5,280 bases of DNA. Origin: Pseudomonadota bacterium (GTDB taxonomy: Bacteria; Bdellovibrionota; UBA1018; CAIMNF01). Location of the stretch: contig JAIXVT010000167.1 in assembly GCA_027482725.1 (NCBI GenBank), forward strand, positions 1 through 5,280. Reading direction: 5' to 3'. Below are positions 1 through 5,155 of this stretch, piece by piece. A model generated the notes under the pieces. The model was given only the letters and a program-made list of their open reading frames with translations. It was not told the origin of the DNA and did no database searches. Numbering within the stretch: position 1 is the first letter of the stretch; every line of letters begins with the position of its first letter. A program made the position numbers and the translations under genes.

Positions 1-342
1 ATCTCCAGAAATCATGAATTGGCTGGAAACCAAAAGACTCCCCTGCATTTCTCCCGTGAATACATTTTGGAACCGATACTGAGGCCCGAGTTGGTCCAAC
101 GCAGCTAAGGCCGTGATCACTTTGAGCGTCGAAGCAGGGAGCATCGGGGTTTGGTGATTTTTTTGGTACGCCACAGCGCCCCGCCAGTAGGCCCCAAGCT
201 GCACTTGGAAAGAGCTGTCGTTTTCGGCCCATGAGTATTGACCCAGGCTGCAAAAAATAACACCTAGCCCCAGGAAAACCTGCCCGACTAATAGGAATAG
301 CCAACGACCTGATCGATCTCCACTCCGAATCACGAGGAGCAT
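1..342 (-). CDS. dacB: D-alanyl-D-alanine carboxypeptidase/endopeptidase, PBP4 (S13) family, N-terminal part
   Basis: This is the first 114 codons of a periplasmic penicillin-binding protein that trims or cuts peptidoglycan cross-links; the rest lies beyond the left edge. The N-terminus is a signal peptide: basic stretch to residue 14, hydrophobic core about 15-34, probable cleavage after Ser-Trp-Ala at 37-39. The catalytic SxxK motif is Ser71-Thr-Leu-Lys74 within LPASTLKVITALAALDQLG, very close to E. coli PBP4 (LPASTQKVITALAALIQLG, nucleophile Ser62). The weakly matching GS/GD segment at 106-114 corresponds to the region after the first strand. The KTG and SxN motifs are not in the window. 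The ATG at 342 has no clear ribosome binding site. The frame stays open upstream to a TGA, so a TTG at 369 is possible, and the GTG at 333 is another option. Family assignment is firm; exact start and specificity are not. Confidence 0.9.
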   Translation of the reverse strand, partial: MLLVIRSGDRSGRWLFLLVGQVFLGLGVIFCSLGQYSWAENDSSFQVQLGAYWRGAVAYQKNHQTPMLPASTLKVITALAALDQLGPQYRFQNVFTGEMQGSLLVSSQFMISGD

Positions 343-430
343 TAGGCCACGATCACTAAAATTTGTCAATTTTCGCCGTTTATTAAATCAAGCTATGGGC
401 AAAAGCCGGGGCTTCCAGTATTCTTAGGGA
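343..430. promoter_or_regulatory. Divergent intergenic region between dacB-like gene and small membrane protein gene
   Basis: These 88 bases must hold promoters for both flanking transcription units unless they start further in. On the minus strand a perfect TTGACA lies at 369-364. With a 17-base spacer the only -10 match is CCTAAT at 346-341 (4 of 6), which would place the transcript start inside the annotated dacB-like gene. On the plus strand the AT-rich stretch at 378-390 (TTTATTAAATC) is a candidate -10 area without a good -35 box. An inverted repeat AAGCC-GG-GGCTT lies at 403-414, just upstream of the small gene, and could be an operator. None of this is decisive. Confidence 0.35.
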
Positions 431-673
431 ATGCAGCCTACTGAATGGAAAACTCAACGCGTTGGACTCACCCTTGTTGCGATTATCCTTTTCGCCGCGG
501 GCTTACAAATTGCCCGCTTTATGAAAATCATGAACGAAAACGCGTTCATGTCAGCATCTCCCGTCTATGCCCCCAAGTATCCCGAAGTAAAACCTACAGA
601 CATCACTAAGGCCGCACAATGTGCGGAAGGTTATGACAAAAAATGGGTCGGTTGTACCCCATTAGCTCAGTAA
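431..673 (+). CDS. Small single-helix membrane protein, function unknown
   Basis: An 80-residue protein I do not recognise. It has a polar N-terminus with Lys7 and Arg10, one hydrophobic helix at about residues 11-28 (GLTLVAIILFAAGLQIA), and a hydrophilic tail with Pro-rich spacing (44-55) and two cysteines, Cys64 and Cys75, which could pair if the tail is periplasmic. Basic residues flank the helix on both sides (Arg29, Lys32), so topology is unclear. The ATG is the first possible start: an in-frame TAG sits at 425-427. The purine run AGGGA directly abuts the ATG, too close for an ideal ribosome binding site. The stop is only 10 bases before the next gene, which supports co-transcription with the sensor-domain protein and the AI-2E transporter. 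That context and the intact membrane helix are the reasons to call it real. Confidence 0.65.
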   Translation: MQPTEWKTQRVGLTLVAIILFAAGLQIARFMKIMNENAFMSASPVYAPKYPEVKPTDITKAAQCAEGYDKKWVGCTPLAQ

Positions 674-683
674 TCAAGACATC

Positions 684-1163
684 GTGAAAAAACCTTTGAA
701 CTGGATGAAACCCCTACGTCTCCGCGCAAGTCGCAGAACGCCGGAGTACTACATTGCCCGCGTGCGCTCACTTCCTTTTTTTTCGTTGTTCTCGGACTCC
801 GAACTTGCGCGTCTCGAACCTTTTTTACACCTAAGAGAAATCGAACCGGACGAGATCCTGTTTAAAGACCAAGCCCCGGGATATGCCCTTTATTTTTTGG
901 TGGATGGGCAAATTATCGGCTCGGGTTCGGGTCAAGCGGAACAGACGATGTTTACAAGCGGGCACCTTATCGGAGAAGCAGCATTTTTGAATCCTGAACT
1001 CACCCGAGACATTACGCTTGTCGCAAAAAAAAAATCGGTACTCTATGCCATGTTTAGGTACGACTTAGACCACCTTGAAACCCTTGATCCTAAAGTCTGC
1101 GCCAAAGTCTACAAAGAGCTGGCACGCTACCTCTCACTTCGGTGGCATCCGGAAGCGTCATGA
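684..1163 (+). CDS. Stand-alone cyclic-nucleotide-binding-like domain protein (Crp/Fnr sensor fold, no HTH)
   Basis: A 159-residue soluble protein made almost wholly of one cNMP-binding-type beta-roll. The typical opening is LPFFSLFSDSELARLEPFL at 30-48, followed by the roll with EPDEILFKDQAPGYALYFLVDGQI (54-77), and the phosphate-cassette-like GEAAFL (97-102). Glu98 and Arg108 match E. coli CRP Glu72 and Arg82 with the same ten-residue spacing. The CRP Ser83 position is Asp109, which makes ordinary cAMP binding doubtful. After the roll there is only a helical tail (127-153) and no DNA-binding helix-turn-helix, so it probably acts on a protein partner and not on DNA. The start is GTG at 684 with a weak site; an ATG at 705 is an alternative. 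Its TGA overlaps the ATG of the AI-2E transporter gene, which implies translational coupling. An A10 run at 1025-1034 encodes Lys115-117. Confidence 0.85.
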   Translation: MKKPLNWMKPLRLRASRRTPEYYIARVRSLPFFSLFSDSELARLEPFLHLREIEPDEILFKDQAPGYALYFLVDGQIIGSGSGQAEQTMFTSGHLIGEAAFLNPELTRDITLVAKKKSVLYAMFRYDLDHLETLDPKVCAKVYKELARYLSLRWHPEAS

Positions 1164-2191
1164 GCCCCAAAGATAAGACCAAACTCATCTTTGTTTTTGG
1201 GATTATTATTTTTTTTGGCGTAGTTTTTTTTGGAACCCCGGCTCTTCGCCCCTCGGCTTTACTCACTCTGCTCACCGCGTTGCTCATGGGGCCATGGATT
1301 CAACGGCTTGAGCGCCGAGGAGTTTCCCGAACGGCCGGAATTTTTTACCTTTTTGCTCTTTCCGCATTACTGATCGCGGGGGGGCTTTTTTTTATTGGCC
1401 ATGTGGTCTCTTCACAATACGAGGCCATTGTGGCCTCTCTTCCTGAATACAACGCCCGCCTCTTTGCCCGAGTGTTAGCCATAGAAGCCAGAGCGGCAGA
1501 ACTTCTCAATTTAAAAAAAACATTAGGCTTGTCGGAGTGGATCAGAGAACTCGGGAGCTCCTTAAGCGGATGGTTGTTTAGTCACGCGGGAGGAATCCTG
1601 TCCCATCTTTTCAGCACCATTTTTCTTGTACCGTTTTTTTCTTTTTTTATCCTTCGTGATGGTCCGCGCCTGATCAAGCGTTGGATTCGGCTGGTTCCAA
1701 ACTCTTTATTTGAACCTACGGTGGTGGTGCTTTCTAAAATTTCTGCGGGCTTAAGTGATTATATTCGAGCAAAAACGCTCGAAGCTTTGGCCATCGGTGC
1801 AATGACCTACCTCATCCTCACACTGATCGGCATACCCTACGCGGGCGTATTGAGCCTCATCGTTGGGGTCACCAATATCATCCCTTACCTTGGACCCGCC
1901 CTAGGACTTTTACCCGCCGGGCTCATCATCGGCCTTGATCCCACCACGTCTTATCTCCTTGCACCAACCCTCATTGCCATCGTGGCTGTGAATGTTGTCG
2001 ATAATATCTTTGTATTTCCCTACTTCGTTGCCCGTCAGGTCAATCTTTCAGCCATTGCATTGTTATCAGCAGTGGCGGTTGGCCAACAGGTATCGGGTGT
2101 CGTCGGAATGTTGATTTCCGTACCCATTGCCCAGATCATCAAAATTATTTTCCAAGAAGTGATCACTGTTTTCTATCGGCAGAGGATCTAG
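1160..2191 (+). CDS. AI-2E family (PerM/UPF0118) membrane transporter
   Basis: A 343-residue polytopic inner-membrane protein. Family marks are in the expected order: a hydrophobic N-terminal pair of helices (about 9-26 and 31-44), another at about 60-80, a long amphipathic middle, the FILRDGPRLIKRWI segment at about 163-176, the NIIPYLGP motif at 239-246, and the C-terminal GQQVSGVVGMLISVPIAQII stretch. Members include exporters of the quorum signal AI-2 and Na+/H+ antiporters; the substrate here cannot be read from sequence. I chose the ATG at 1160 because it overlaps the preceding stop as ATGA and has GGAAG about seven bases upstream. An in-frame GTG at 1142 would add six residues without a better site. 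Coupling to a ligand-sensor-like protein suggests gated or regulated transport. The stop TAG is shared through CTAG with the convergent gene. Confidence 0.88.
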   Translation: MSPKDKTKLIFVFGIIIFFGVVFFGTPALRPSALLTLLTALLMGPWIQRLERRGVSRTAGIFYLFALSALLIAGGLFFIGHVVSSQYEAIVASLPEYNARLFARVLAIEARAAELLNLKKTLGLSEWIRELGSSLSGWLFSHAGGILSHLFSTIFLVPFFSFFILRDGPRLIKRWIRLVPNSLFEPTVVVLSKISAGLSDYIRAKTLEALAIGAMTYLILTLIGIPYAGVLSLIVGVTNIIPYLGPALGLLPAGLIIGLDPTTSYLLAPTLIAIVAVNVVDNIFVFPYFVARQVNLSAIALLSAVAVGQQVSGVVGMLISVPIAQIIKIIFQEVITVFYRQRI

Positions 2192-2194
2192 ATC
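2185..2194. other. Perfect palindrome containing both stop codons of the convergent genes
   Basis: GATCTAGATC is a perfect 10-base palindrome. Its CTAG core (2188-2191) reads TAG on both strands: 2189-2191 ends the AI-2E gene and 2190-2188 ends the methyltransferase-family gene. There is no intergenic space and I see no stem with a U-tract nearby on either strand, so the two transcripts probably run into each other's coding region before they end. Confidence 0.85.
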
Positions 2195-2790
2195 TGAAGA
2201 GAGCTCCGCACAAATGCAATTCCGGCTAAAGCCAATTCGATCCCTACGAAAGTAACCATCGCCTCTTGAACCTTGTTCTTCCACGCCAAATCCCATGAAT
2301 AGCGGAAGCCTTCGGGATTGGGGTTGATCTGACGGAGTTGATCTTGAGAAGGCGGACTTAACGTTGGCCAAAAACGGGGAACCAGCTGACAGTAAAGCCC
2401 ATAAGGTTGCCCAAATACGGACGGCAACTTTCGCTCTTCGTTTTCGATGACATAGTGATAGTTCAAAAAGAACACGAATCCACCAATAGCAGCGAGAATC
2501 CACGCGTGAACGGATGCCGTTGCCCCAACCCACATCAAAAAGGTTCCCAAATAAAGCGGATTACGGGTGTAGCGGTAAGGCCCCCCTACCGATAACTTGG
2601 CTTCCTTTCTCAGGTAACCACTGCACCACGACCTTAATAAGGCACCGGCAAAACAAAGGGATATTCCCAGCCAACCTGTAGGATAGTCTCGCGTGGTGAC
2701 AATAAGGATGACGGCAAAAACCCACGCAAGCTGAAACCTGCGGCGCCCTGCAAAAAACACGCGAAGATGATTATTGTTTAAAAGTGACAT
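2188..2790 (-). CDS. Isoprenylcysteine carboxyl methyltransferase (ICMT/PEMT) family membrane protein
   Basis: A 200-residue integral membrane protein of the family that methylates lipid-like or prenylated substrates with S-adenosylmethionine at the membrane. The hallmark GGPYRYTRNPLYLG is at 69-82, followed by a helical pair at about 83-115, then the paired acidic ENEERKL (116-122), FGQPYGLY (126-133) and VPRFWP (137-142), which in the family form the cofactor pocket. Two helices precede the motif (about 20-32 and 39-54) and one extra helix follows at about 174-193, after a polar linker. Bacterial members rarely have known substrates and need not act on prenylcysteine. The ATG is forced by an in-frame TGA three codons upstream; GGGA abuts it, a poor ribosome binding site. 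It begins 44 bases after the DksA-like gene with no terminator between, so the two are probably one transcript. Confidence 0.88.
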   Translation of the reverse strand: MSLLNNNHLRVFFAGRRRFQLAWVFAVILIVTTRDYPTGWLGISLCFAGALLRSWCSGYLRKEAKLSVGGPYRYTRNPLYLGTFLMWVGATASVHAWILAAIGGFVFFLNYHYVIENEERKLPSVFGQPYGLYCQLVPRFWPTLSPPSQDQLRQINPNPEGFRYSWDLAWKNKVQEAMVTFVGIELALAGIAFVRSSLQI

Positions 2791-2834
2791 TCCCGATCAA
2801 GGATAGGGAATGCAATAGGACTAGGCAAACGGTT

Positions 2835-3209
2835 TTAAGCTAAACGCTGATCGTACCGCTTACGCTCGCGCTCACGGATTTCGGCGCCTTCTAGACTAAG
2901 GCGAGTCCAGGGCAGAGCTAAAAGCCGTTTATCCTCGATTTCTTCGCCCGTTTCTTCACAAACCCCAAAACTACCGTCTTCGTAACGCTGGAGCGCTTGA
3001 TCAATTTCCCGAATTCGCTCTAGAAATTTATCTCGTTGATTCAGTGCTTGGGTTTGACTGATGTGAGCGGCCGCCAAATCGGCTTCATCCCCCACCATCT
3101 CCGTAGAAAGTGAAGGGTTTAGTGCAATCAGACCATTCATAGCGTCTTGTCTAGAGTTCAAGAGTTTGCGACGACATTCTTCAAAAAGCTTCTTCCTTGA
3201 GGCACTCAT
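2835..3209 (-). CDS. DksA/TraR family protein with degenerate zinc finger
   Basis: A 124-residue protein of the RNA-polymerase secondary-channel regulator family. A long predicted coiled coil covers about 5-78. At its tip, Asp41-x-x-Asp44-x-Ala46 aligns with the functional Asp71/Asp74/Ala76 of E. coli DksA. The globular part follows: YEDGSFGVCEETGEEI (76-91), then KRLLALPWTRLSLEGAE (94-110). Where the classical C4 finger has four cysteines this one has Cys84, Thr87, Ser105 and Gly108, so only one remains and zinc binding is unlikely. Pseudomonas aeruginosa DksA2 is a known zinc-poor paralogue with a comparable loss. The intact tip suggests it still modulates transcription, but that is inference. 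The start has AAAGG/AGGTG about eight bases upstream. The gene lies 58 bases after the yihY-like gene, with a hairpin just before its ribosome binding site. Confidence 0.87.
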   Translation of the reverse strand: MSASRKKLFEECRRKLLNSRQDAMNGLIALNPSLSTEMVGDEADLAAAHISQTQALNQRDKFLERIREIDQALQRYEDGSFGVCEETGEEIEDKRLLALPWTRLSLEGAEIRERERKRYDQRLA

Positions 3210-3221
3210 GTTTCACACCTT

Positions 3222-3243
3222 TCTCCCAGCATCGTGCTGGAGA
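3222..3243 (-). other. Hairpin in the leader of the DksA-like gene
   Basis: On the minus strand, TCTCCAGCA pairs with TGCTGGGAGA around a CGA loop, giving nine pairs with one bulged G. The core CCAGCA/TGCTGG is perfect (3226-3231 and 3235-3240). It is not followed by a T-run on either strand, so it does not look like an intrinsic terminator. Its 3' arm ends two or three bases before the AAAGG ribosome binding site of the DksA-like gene, and could affect translation or protect the RNA end between the two genes. Confidence 0.55.
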
Positions 3244-3267
3244 TTTAGAAAAGCTTATCAGCGACTA

Positions 3268-4161
3268 TTAAAAAAACGATATGTTATTTTTTTGACCCTG
3301 GGTGTTGCGCCCGTTTTCTACCACGACACCCACCACTATCCCCAAGATAAAAACCACCCAAAACACATAGACCCAATACGCCAAAAGCGGAATCAATGCC
3401 AATTTACCGTAAGCCGTTTGTCCAACCCAATGGACGTACTGACGGAATCCTGCTACCGAGACTCCAATCGAAAATGTAACAAAAACTCCGGAAATTACCG
3501 CGCTTTTTAAAGAAACGGGCTTGTGAGGGAAGGACTTAAACACCAAGGTAAGCGCAACAAAAGCAAGGAGGGGTGTCCCAGAGGGGACAGCGCTCGCTAT
3601 CCCGAGCGCAAGGACGCACACGCCTAGACAAAACACATAATGGGTAATGCGTTGACGAAAGGTCCGCGGTTGGGGGTTTTCCCAAATCTGATCAAAAATT
3701 ACCTCGAGATTAAAAAGCATGCGACCAATCACCCAAGCAAACATCAAAAGCGCCACTCCGCTGAATCCGGATGTGCGTTTCATGAGAGCTTGGAGATAAC
3801 GATCCTTAAACTGAAGAATAAAATCGACAACGACATCCCTCTGCGGCTCGGGGAGAGCCAAAAGCCCAAGATCAATGTAATCTTCGAATCGTTCTTGCAC
3901 GCTGCTGTAACGAAACAAAAATCCCAAAAGCCCAAAAAAAGCGGCGATTAAAGGGAGAATAGAGAACAAAGAAAAATAGGACAAAGACTGCGCCCGCAAA
4001 AAAACTTCATGATCTTGAATCCGTTTTAAAGCCTCAAGAAAAAACACCTTGATTGTTAATTTAAACCGTTTAAATCCCGTGCTTTCGCCCAGTATTCCAA
4101 CGGTTTTTTGGATGTTTTTGTCTACTTTTTCAATCCGATTTTGACGGAGCGCCCGACTCAT
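3268..4161 (-). CDS. YihY/BrkB family (virulence factor BrkB/YihY-like) inner-membrane protein
   Basis: A 297-residue polytopic membrane protein, within the usual family length. A basic cytoplasmic N-terminus (1-38) leads to the family signature FLRAQSLSYFSLFSILPLIA (54-73), in which the residues AxxLxYxxxxSxxPL are conserved across YihY/BrkB. About five further hydrophobic segments follow, with a final one rich in Val/Ile/Gly before a polar Asn/Gln/Lys tail. The family was once annotated as ribonuclease BN by mistake; real functions are poorly known, and BrkB was linked to serum resistance in Bordetella. The ATG has a good GAGG eight bases upstream. It is the first gene of the leftward set and starts 24 bases from the divergent oxygenase gene, so its promoter must lie largely inside that gene. 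Confidence 0.88.
   Translation of the reverse strand: MSRALRQNRIEKVDKNIQKTVGILGESTGFKRFKLTIKVFFLEALKRIQDHEVFLRAQSLSYFSLFSILPLIAAFFGLLGFLFRYSSVQERFEDYIDLGLLALPEPQRDVVVDFILQFKDRYLQALMKRTSGFSGVALLMFAWVIGRMLFNLEVIFDQIWENPQPRTFRQRITHYVFCLGVCVLALGIASAVPSGTPLLAFVALTLVFKSFPHKPVSLKSAVISGVFVTFSIGVSVAGFRQYVHWVGQTAYGKLALIPLLAYWVYVFWVVFILGIVVGVVVENGRNTQGQKNNISFF
4059..4075. repeat. 17-base palindrome inside the 5' part of the yihY-like gene
   Basis: ATTTAAAC-C-GTTTAAAT is a perfect 8+1+8 inverted repeat about 110 bases upstream of the oxygenase start. It encodes part of the GFKRFKL segment (about residues 29-35) on the minus strand, so the repeat Phe-Lys-Arg-Phe-Lys explains some of the symmetry. It has the size and form of a dimer-binding operator, but no protein can be assigned to it. 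Confidence 0.45.
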
Positions 4162-4169
4162 TGCATGAT
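4141..4169 (+). promoter_or_regulatory. Candidate sigma-70-type promoter for the oxygenase gene
   Basis: TTGACG (4141-4146, 5 of 6) and CATGAT (4164-4169, 4 of 6) are separated by exactly 17 bases and lie just upstream of the oxygenase start, partly inside the divergent yihY-like gene. The transcript would begin near 4176, leaving a very short leader that barely includes the GAGG site. This is a consensus match only. Confidence 0.3.
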
Positions 4170-4180
4170 CCTCGTTGAGG
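4170..4180. promoter_or_regulatory. Self-complementary element giving ribosome binding sites on both strands
   Basis: CCTC-GTT-GAGG is an inverted repeat in the 24-base gap between two divergent starts. On the plus strand GAGG (4177-4180) lies five bases before the oxygenase ATG at 4186. On the minus strand the complement of CCTC (4173-4170) is GAGG, eight bases before the ATG of the yihY-like gene at 4161. Each mRNA therefore carries its site in a possible four-pair, three-base-loop hairpin. This supports both start choices. Confidence 0.75.
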
Positions 4181-4185
4181 TTTTT

Positions 4186-5025
4186 ATGAAAGTTCTTACG
4201 GTAGATTACCAGTCCAACAATCCGGCGCGAACCTTTTGTGAATCTCTAGAATCTACAGGGTTTGCGGTACTCAACAACCATCCCATTCCCCCCAAACTGA
4301 TCCACGATACGTATAACGAATGGGCGGAGTTTTTTAGGGGTGAAGAAAAACATCAGTATACGTTTGATGCAGAAACCCAGGCAGGATATTTTCCGTTTCG
4401 CTCAGAAAATGCTAAGGACTCTCCCATTAAGGATCTTAAAGAGTTTTTTCATATTTACCCTCGGACTCGCCTTCCCCGTTCCTTGGAAAAAAACAGTTTA
4501 GAACTTTATGAGCGTCTGATTCAGTTGGGATCAGAAATGTTGTCTTGGCTCCAAAATTCGGCCCCAGCTGCTGTGTTGGCCCCGTTAACCGAACCTTTAC
4601 CGTCCATGGTTGAAGGATCTCAAGAAAATTTGCTTCGGATCATCCATTACCCACCCCTAAACGGCCAAGAAGAATCGGGAGCCATCCGAGCCGCAGCCCA
4701 CGAAGATATTAACCTTATTACCCTGCTTTGCTCTGCCACTGCTGCGGGCCTAGAGGTTCTCGACAAAAATGGGAATTGGCATGCCGTGCCTACGGTGATG
4801 GATAGCATCACCATCAACGCGGGCGATATGCTCCAAAAAGCCACTCATGGATACTTTAAATCCACCACCCACCGAGTGGTGAATCCCGTTGGCTCCCAGC
4901 TGGGAACCTCTCGTTACTCTATGCCTTTGTTTTTGCACCCTCGGGCTGAGGTACGTCTCACCCCGGACACCACGGCACGTCAATACTTGGATCAGCGCCT
5001 CCGAGAAATCGGCTTAAAAAAGTAG
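4186..5025 (+). CDS. 2-oxoglutarate/Fe(II)-dependent oxygenase, isopenicillin N synthase-like
   Basis: A 279-residue cytoplasmic enzyme of the non-haem iron oxygenase superfamily. The N-terminal DIOX_N-like part is seen as FCESLESTGFAVLNNHPIP (17-35), the usual short-chain opening of IPNS-like enzymes. The double-stranded beta-helix core has the complete iron triad: His172-x-Asp174 in AAHEDINLITLL and His229 in STTHRVVNP. The 2-oxoglutarate-binding pair is Arg243-Tyr-Ser245. GLEVLDKNGNWHAVP and ITINAGDMLQ between them are also typical. It should couple 2-oxoglutarate decarboxylation to oxidation of an unknown small molecule; no biosynthetic neighbours point to a substrate. I chose the ATG at 4186 for its GAGG site and because the open frame upstream (from a TTG at 4108) overlaps the yihY-like gene antisense and lacks family similarity. 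It stands alone as a transcription unit or leads into the lipoprotein region. Confidence 0.9.
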   Translation: MKVLTVDYQSNNPARTFCESLESTGFAVLNNHPIPPKLIHDTYNEWAEFFRGEEKHQYTFDAETQAGYFPFRSENAKDSPIKDLKEFFHIYPRTRLPRSLEKNSLELYERLIQLGSEMLSWLQNSAPAAVLAPLTEPLPSMVEGSQENLLRIIHYPPLNGQEESGAIRAAAHEDINLITLLCSATAAGLEVLDKNGNWHAVPTVMDSITINAGDMLQKATHGYFKSTTHRVVNPVGSQLGTSRYSMPLFLHPRAEVRLTPDTTARQYLDQRLREIGLKK

Positions 5026-5155
5026 GGGCTGAGGTGCCATTTTGGGCCTCATCAAAAAAAGTACCGAATTTGCCGGAAAATTAGCGTTGTTTTTTCCCTT
5101 GTTAATTTAATTAATATCGTTTAGAGGTCTATCTCGAGAAAGAGAGAGACCCCTT
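5026..5155 (+). promoter_or_regulatory. Intergenic leader with candidate promoter upstream of the lipoprotein gene
   Basis: This gap has an imperfect inverted repeat TGAGG...CCTCA (5030-5034 with 5047-5051) right after the oxygenase stop, but it is followed by an A-run and not a T-run, so it is not a clear terminator for the plus strand. A weak GGAAAA/TTTTCC pairing spans 5075-5097. An AT-rich stretch at 5099-5117 holds possible -10 boxes (ATTAAT 5110-5115 or TAATAT 5112-5117) with TTGTTT at 5087-5092 as a possible -35 (spacers of 17 or 19). A promoter here is plausible, since the next gene begins 130 bases downstream. Confidence 0.4.
5126..5151 (+). other. Strong 5' leader hairpin covering the ribosome-binding region of the lipoprotein gene
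   Basis: GGTCT-A-TCTC pairs with GAGA-G-AGACC around a six-base GAGAAA loop: nine pairs with one central A.G mismatch. Only CCTT (5152-5155) separates it from the ATG at 5156. The only purine-rich ribosome-binding candidate, GAGAGAG, is the 3' arm of the stem. There is no T-run after it, so it is not an intrinsic terminator. Confidence 0.6.

Noticed and set aside
364..369. Perfect minus-strand TTGACA as the -35 box of the dacB-like gene
   Set aside because: The best-spaced -10 match overlaps the ATG, so transcription would start inside the gene; kept only as a note, since the start codon is itself uncertain.
1142..1159. GTG at 1142 as the start of the AI-2E transporter
   Set aside because: It has no better ribosome binding site and adds six unlikely residues; the ATG at 1160 overlaps the preceding stop in the classic ATGA form.
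2066..2533. 155-codon minus-strand open frame overlapping the AI-2E and methyltransferase genes
   Set aside because: It lies in other frames of two well-supported genes, has no membrane or domain pattern of its own, and low-quality composition.
3166..3510. 114-codon plus-strand open frame
   Set aside because: It is antisense to the DksA-like and yihY-like genes, has no recognisable motif, and is rich in His/Arg/Cys/Gln as expected of a shadow frame.
3640..3951. 103-codon plus-strand open frame
   Set aside because: It is antisense to the membrane core of the yihY-like gene and shows no domain or credible start signal.
4108..4185. TTG at 4108 as the start of the oxygenase
   Set aside because: The extra 26 residues lie antisense to the yihY-like gene and show no family similarity; the ATG at 4186 has GAGG at the right distance.
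4647..4983. Two short minus-strand open frames within the oxygenase gene
   Set aside because: Both lie antisense to the conserved catalytic core of the oxygenase, which is under clear coding constraint.
5030..5057. Inverted repeat after the oxygenase stop as an intrinsic terminator
   Set aside because: On the plus strand the stem is followed by an A-run, not a T-run; on the minus strand the nearest T-run begins about eight bases away and there is no gene ending there.
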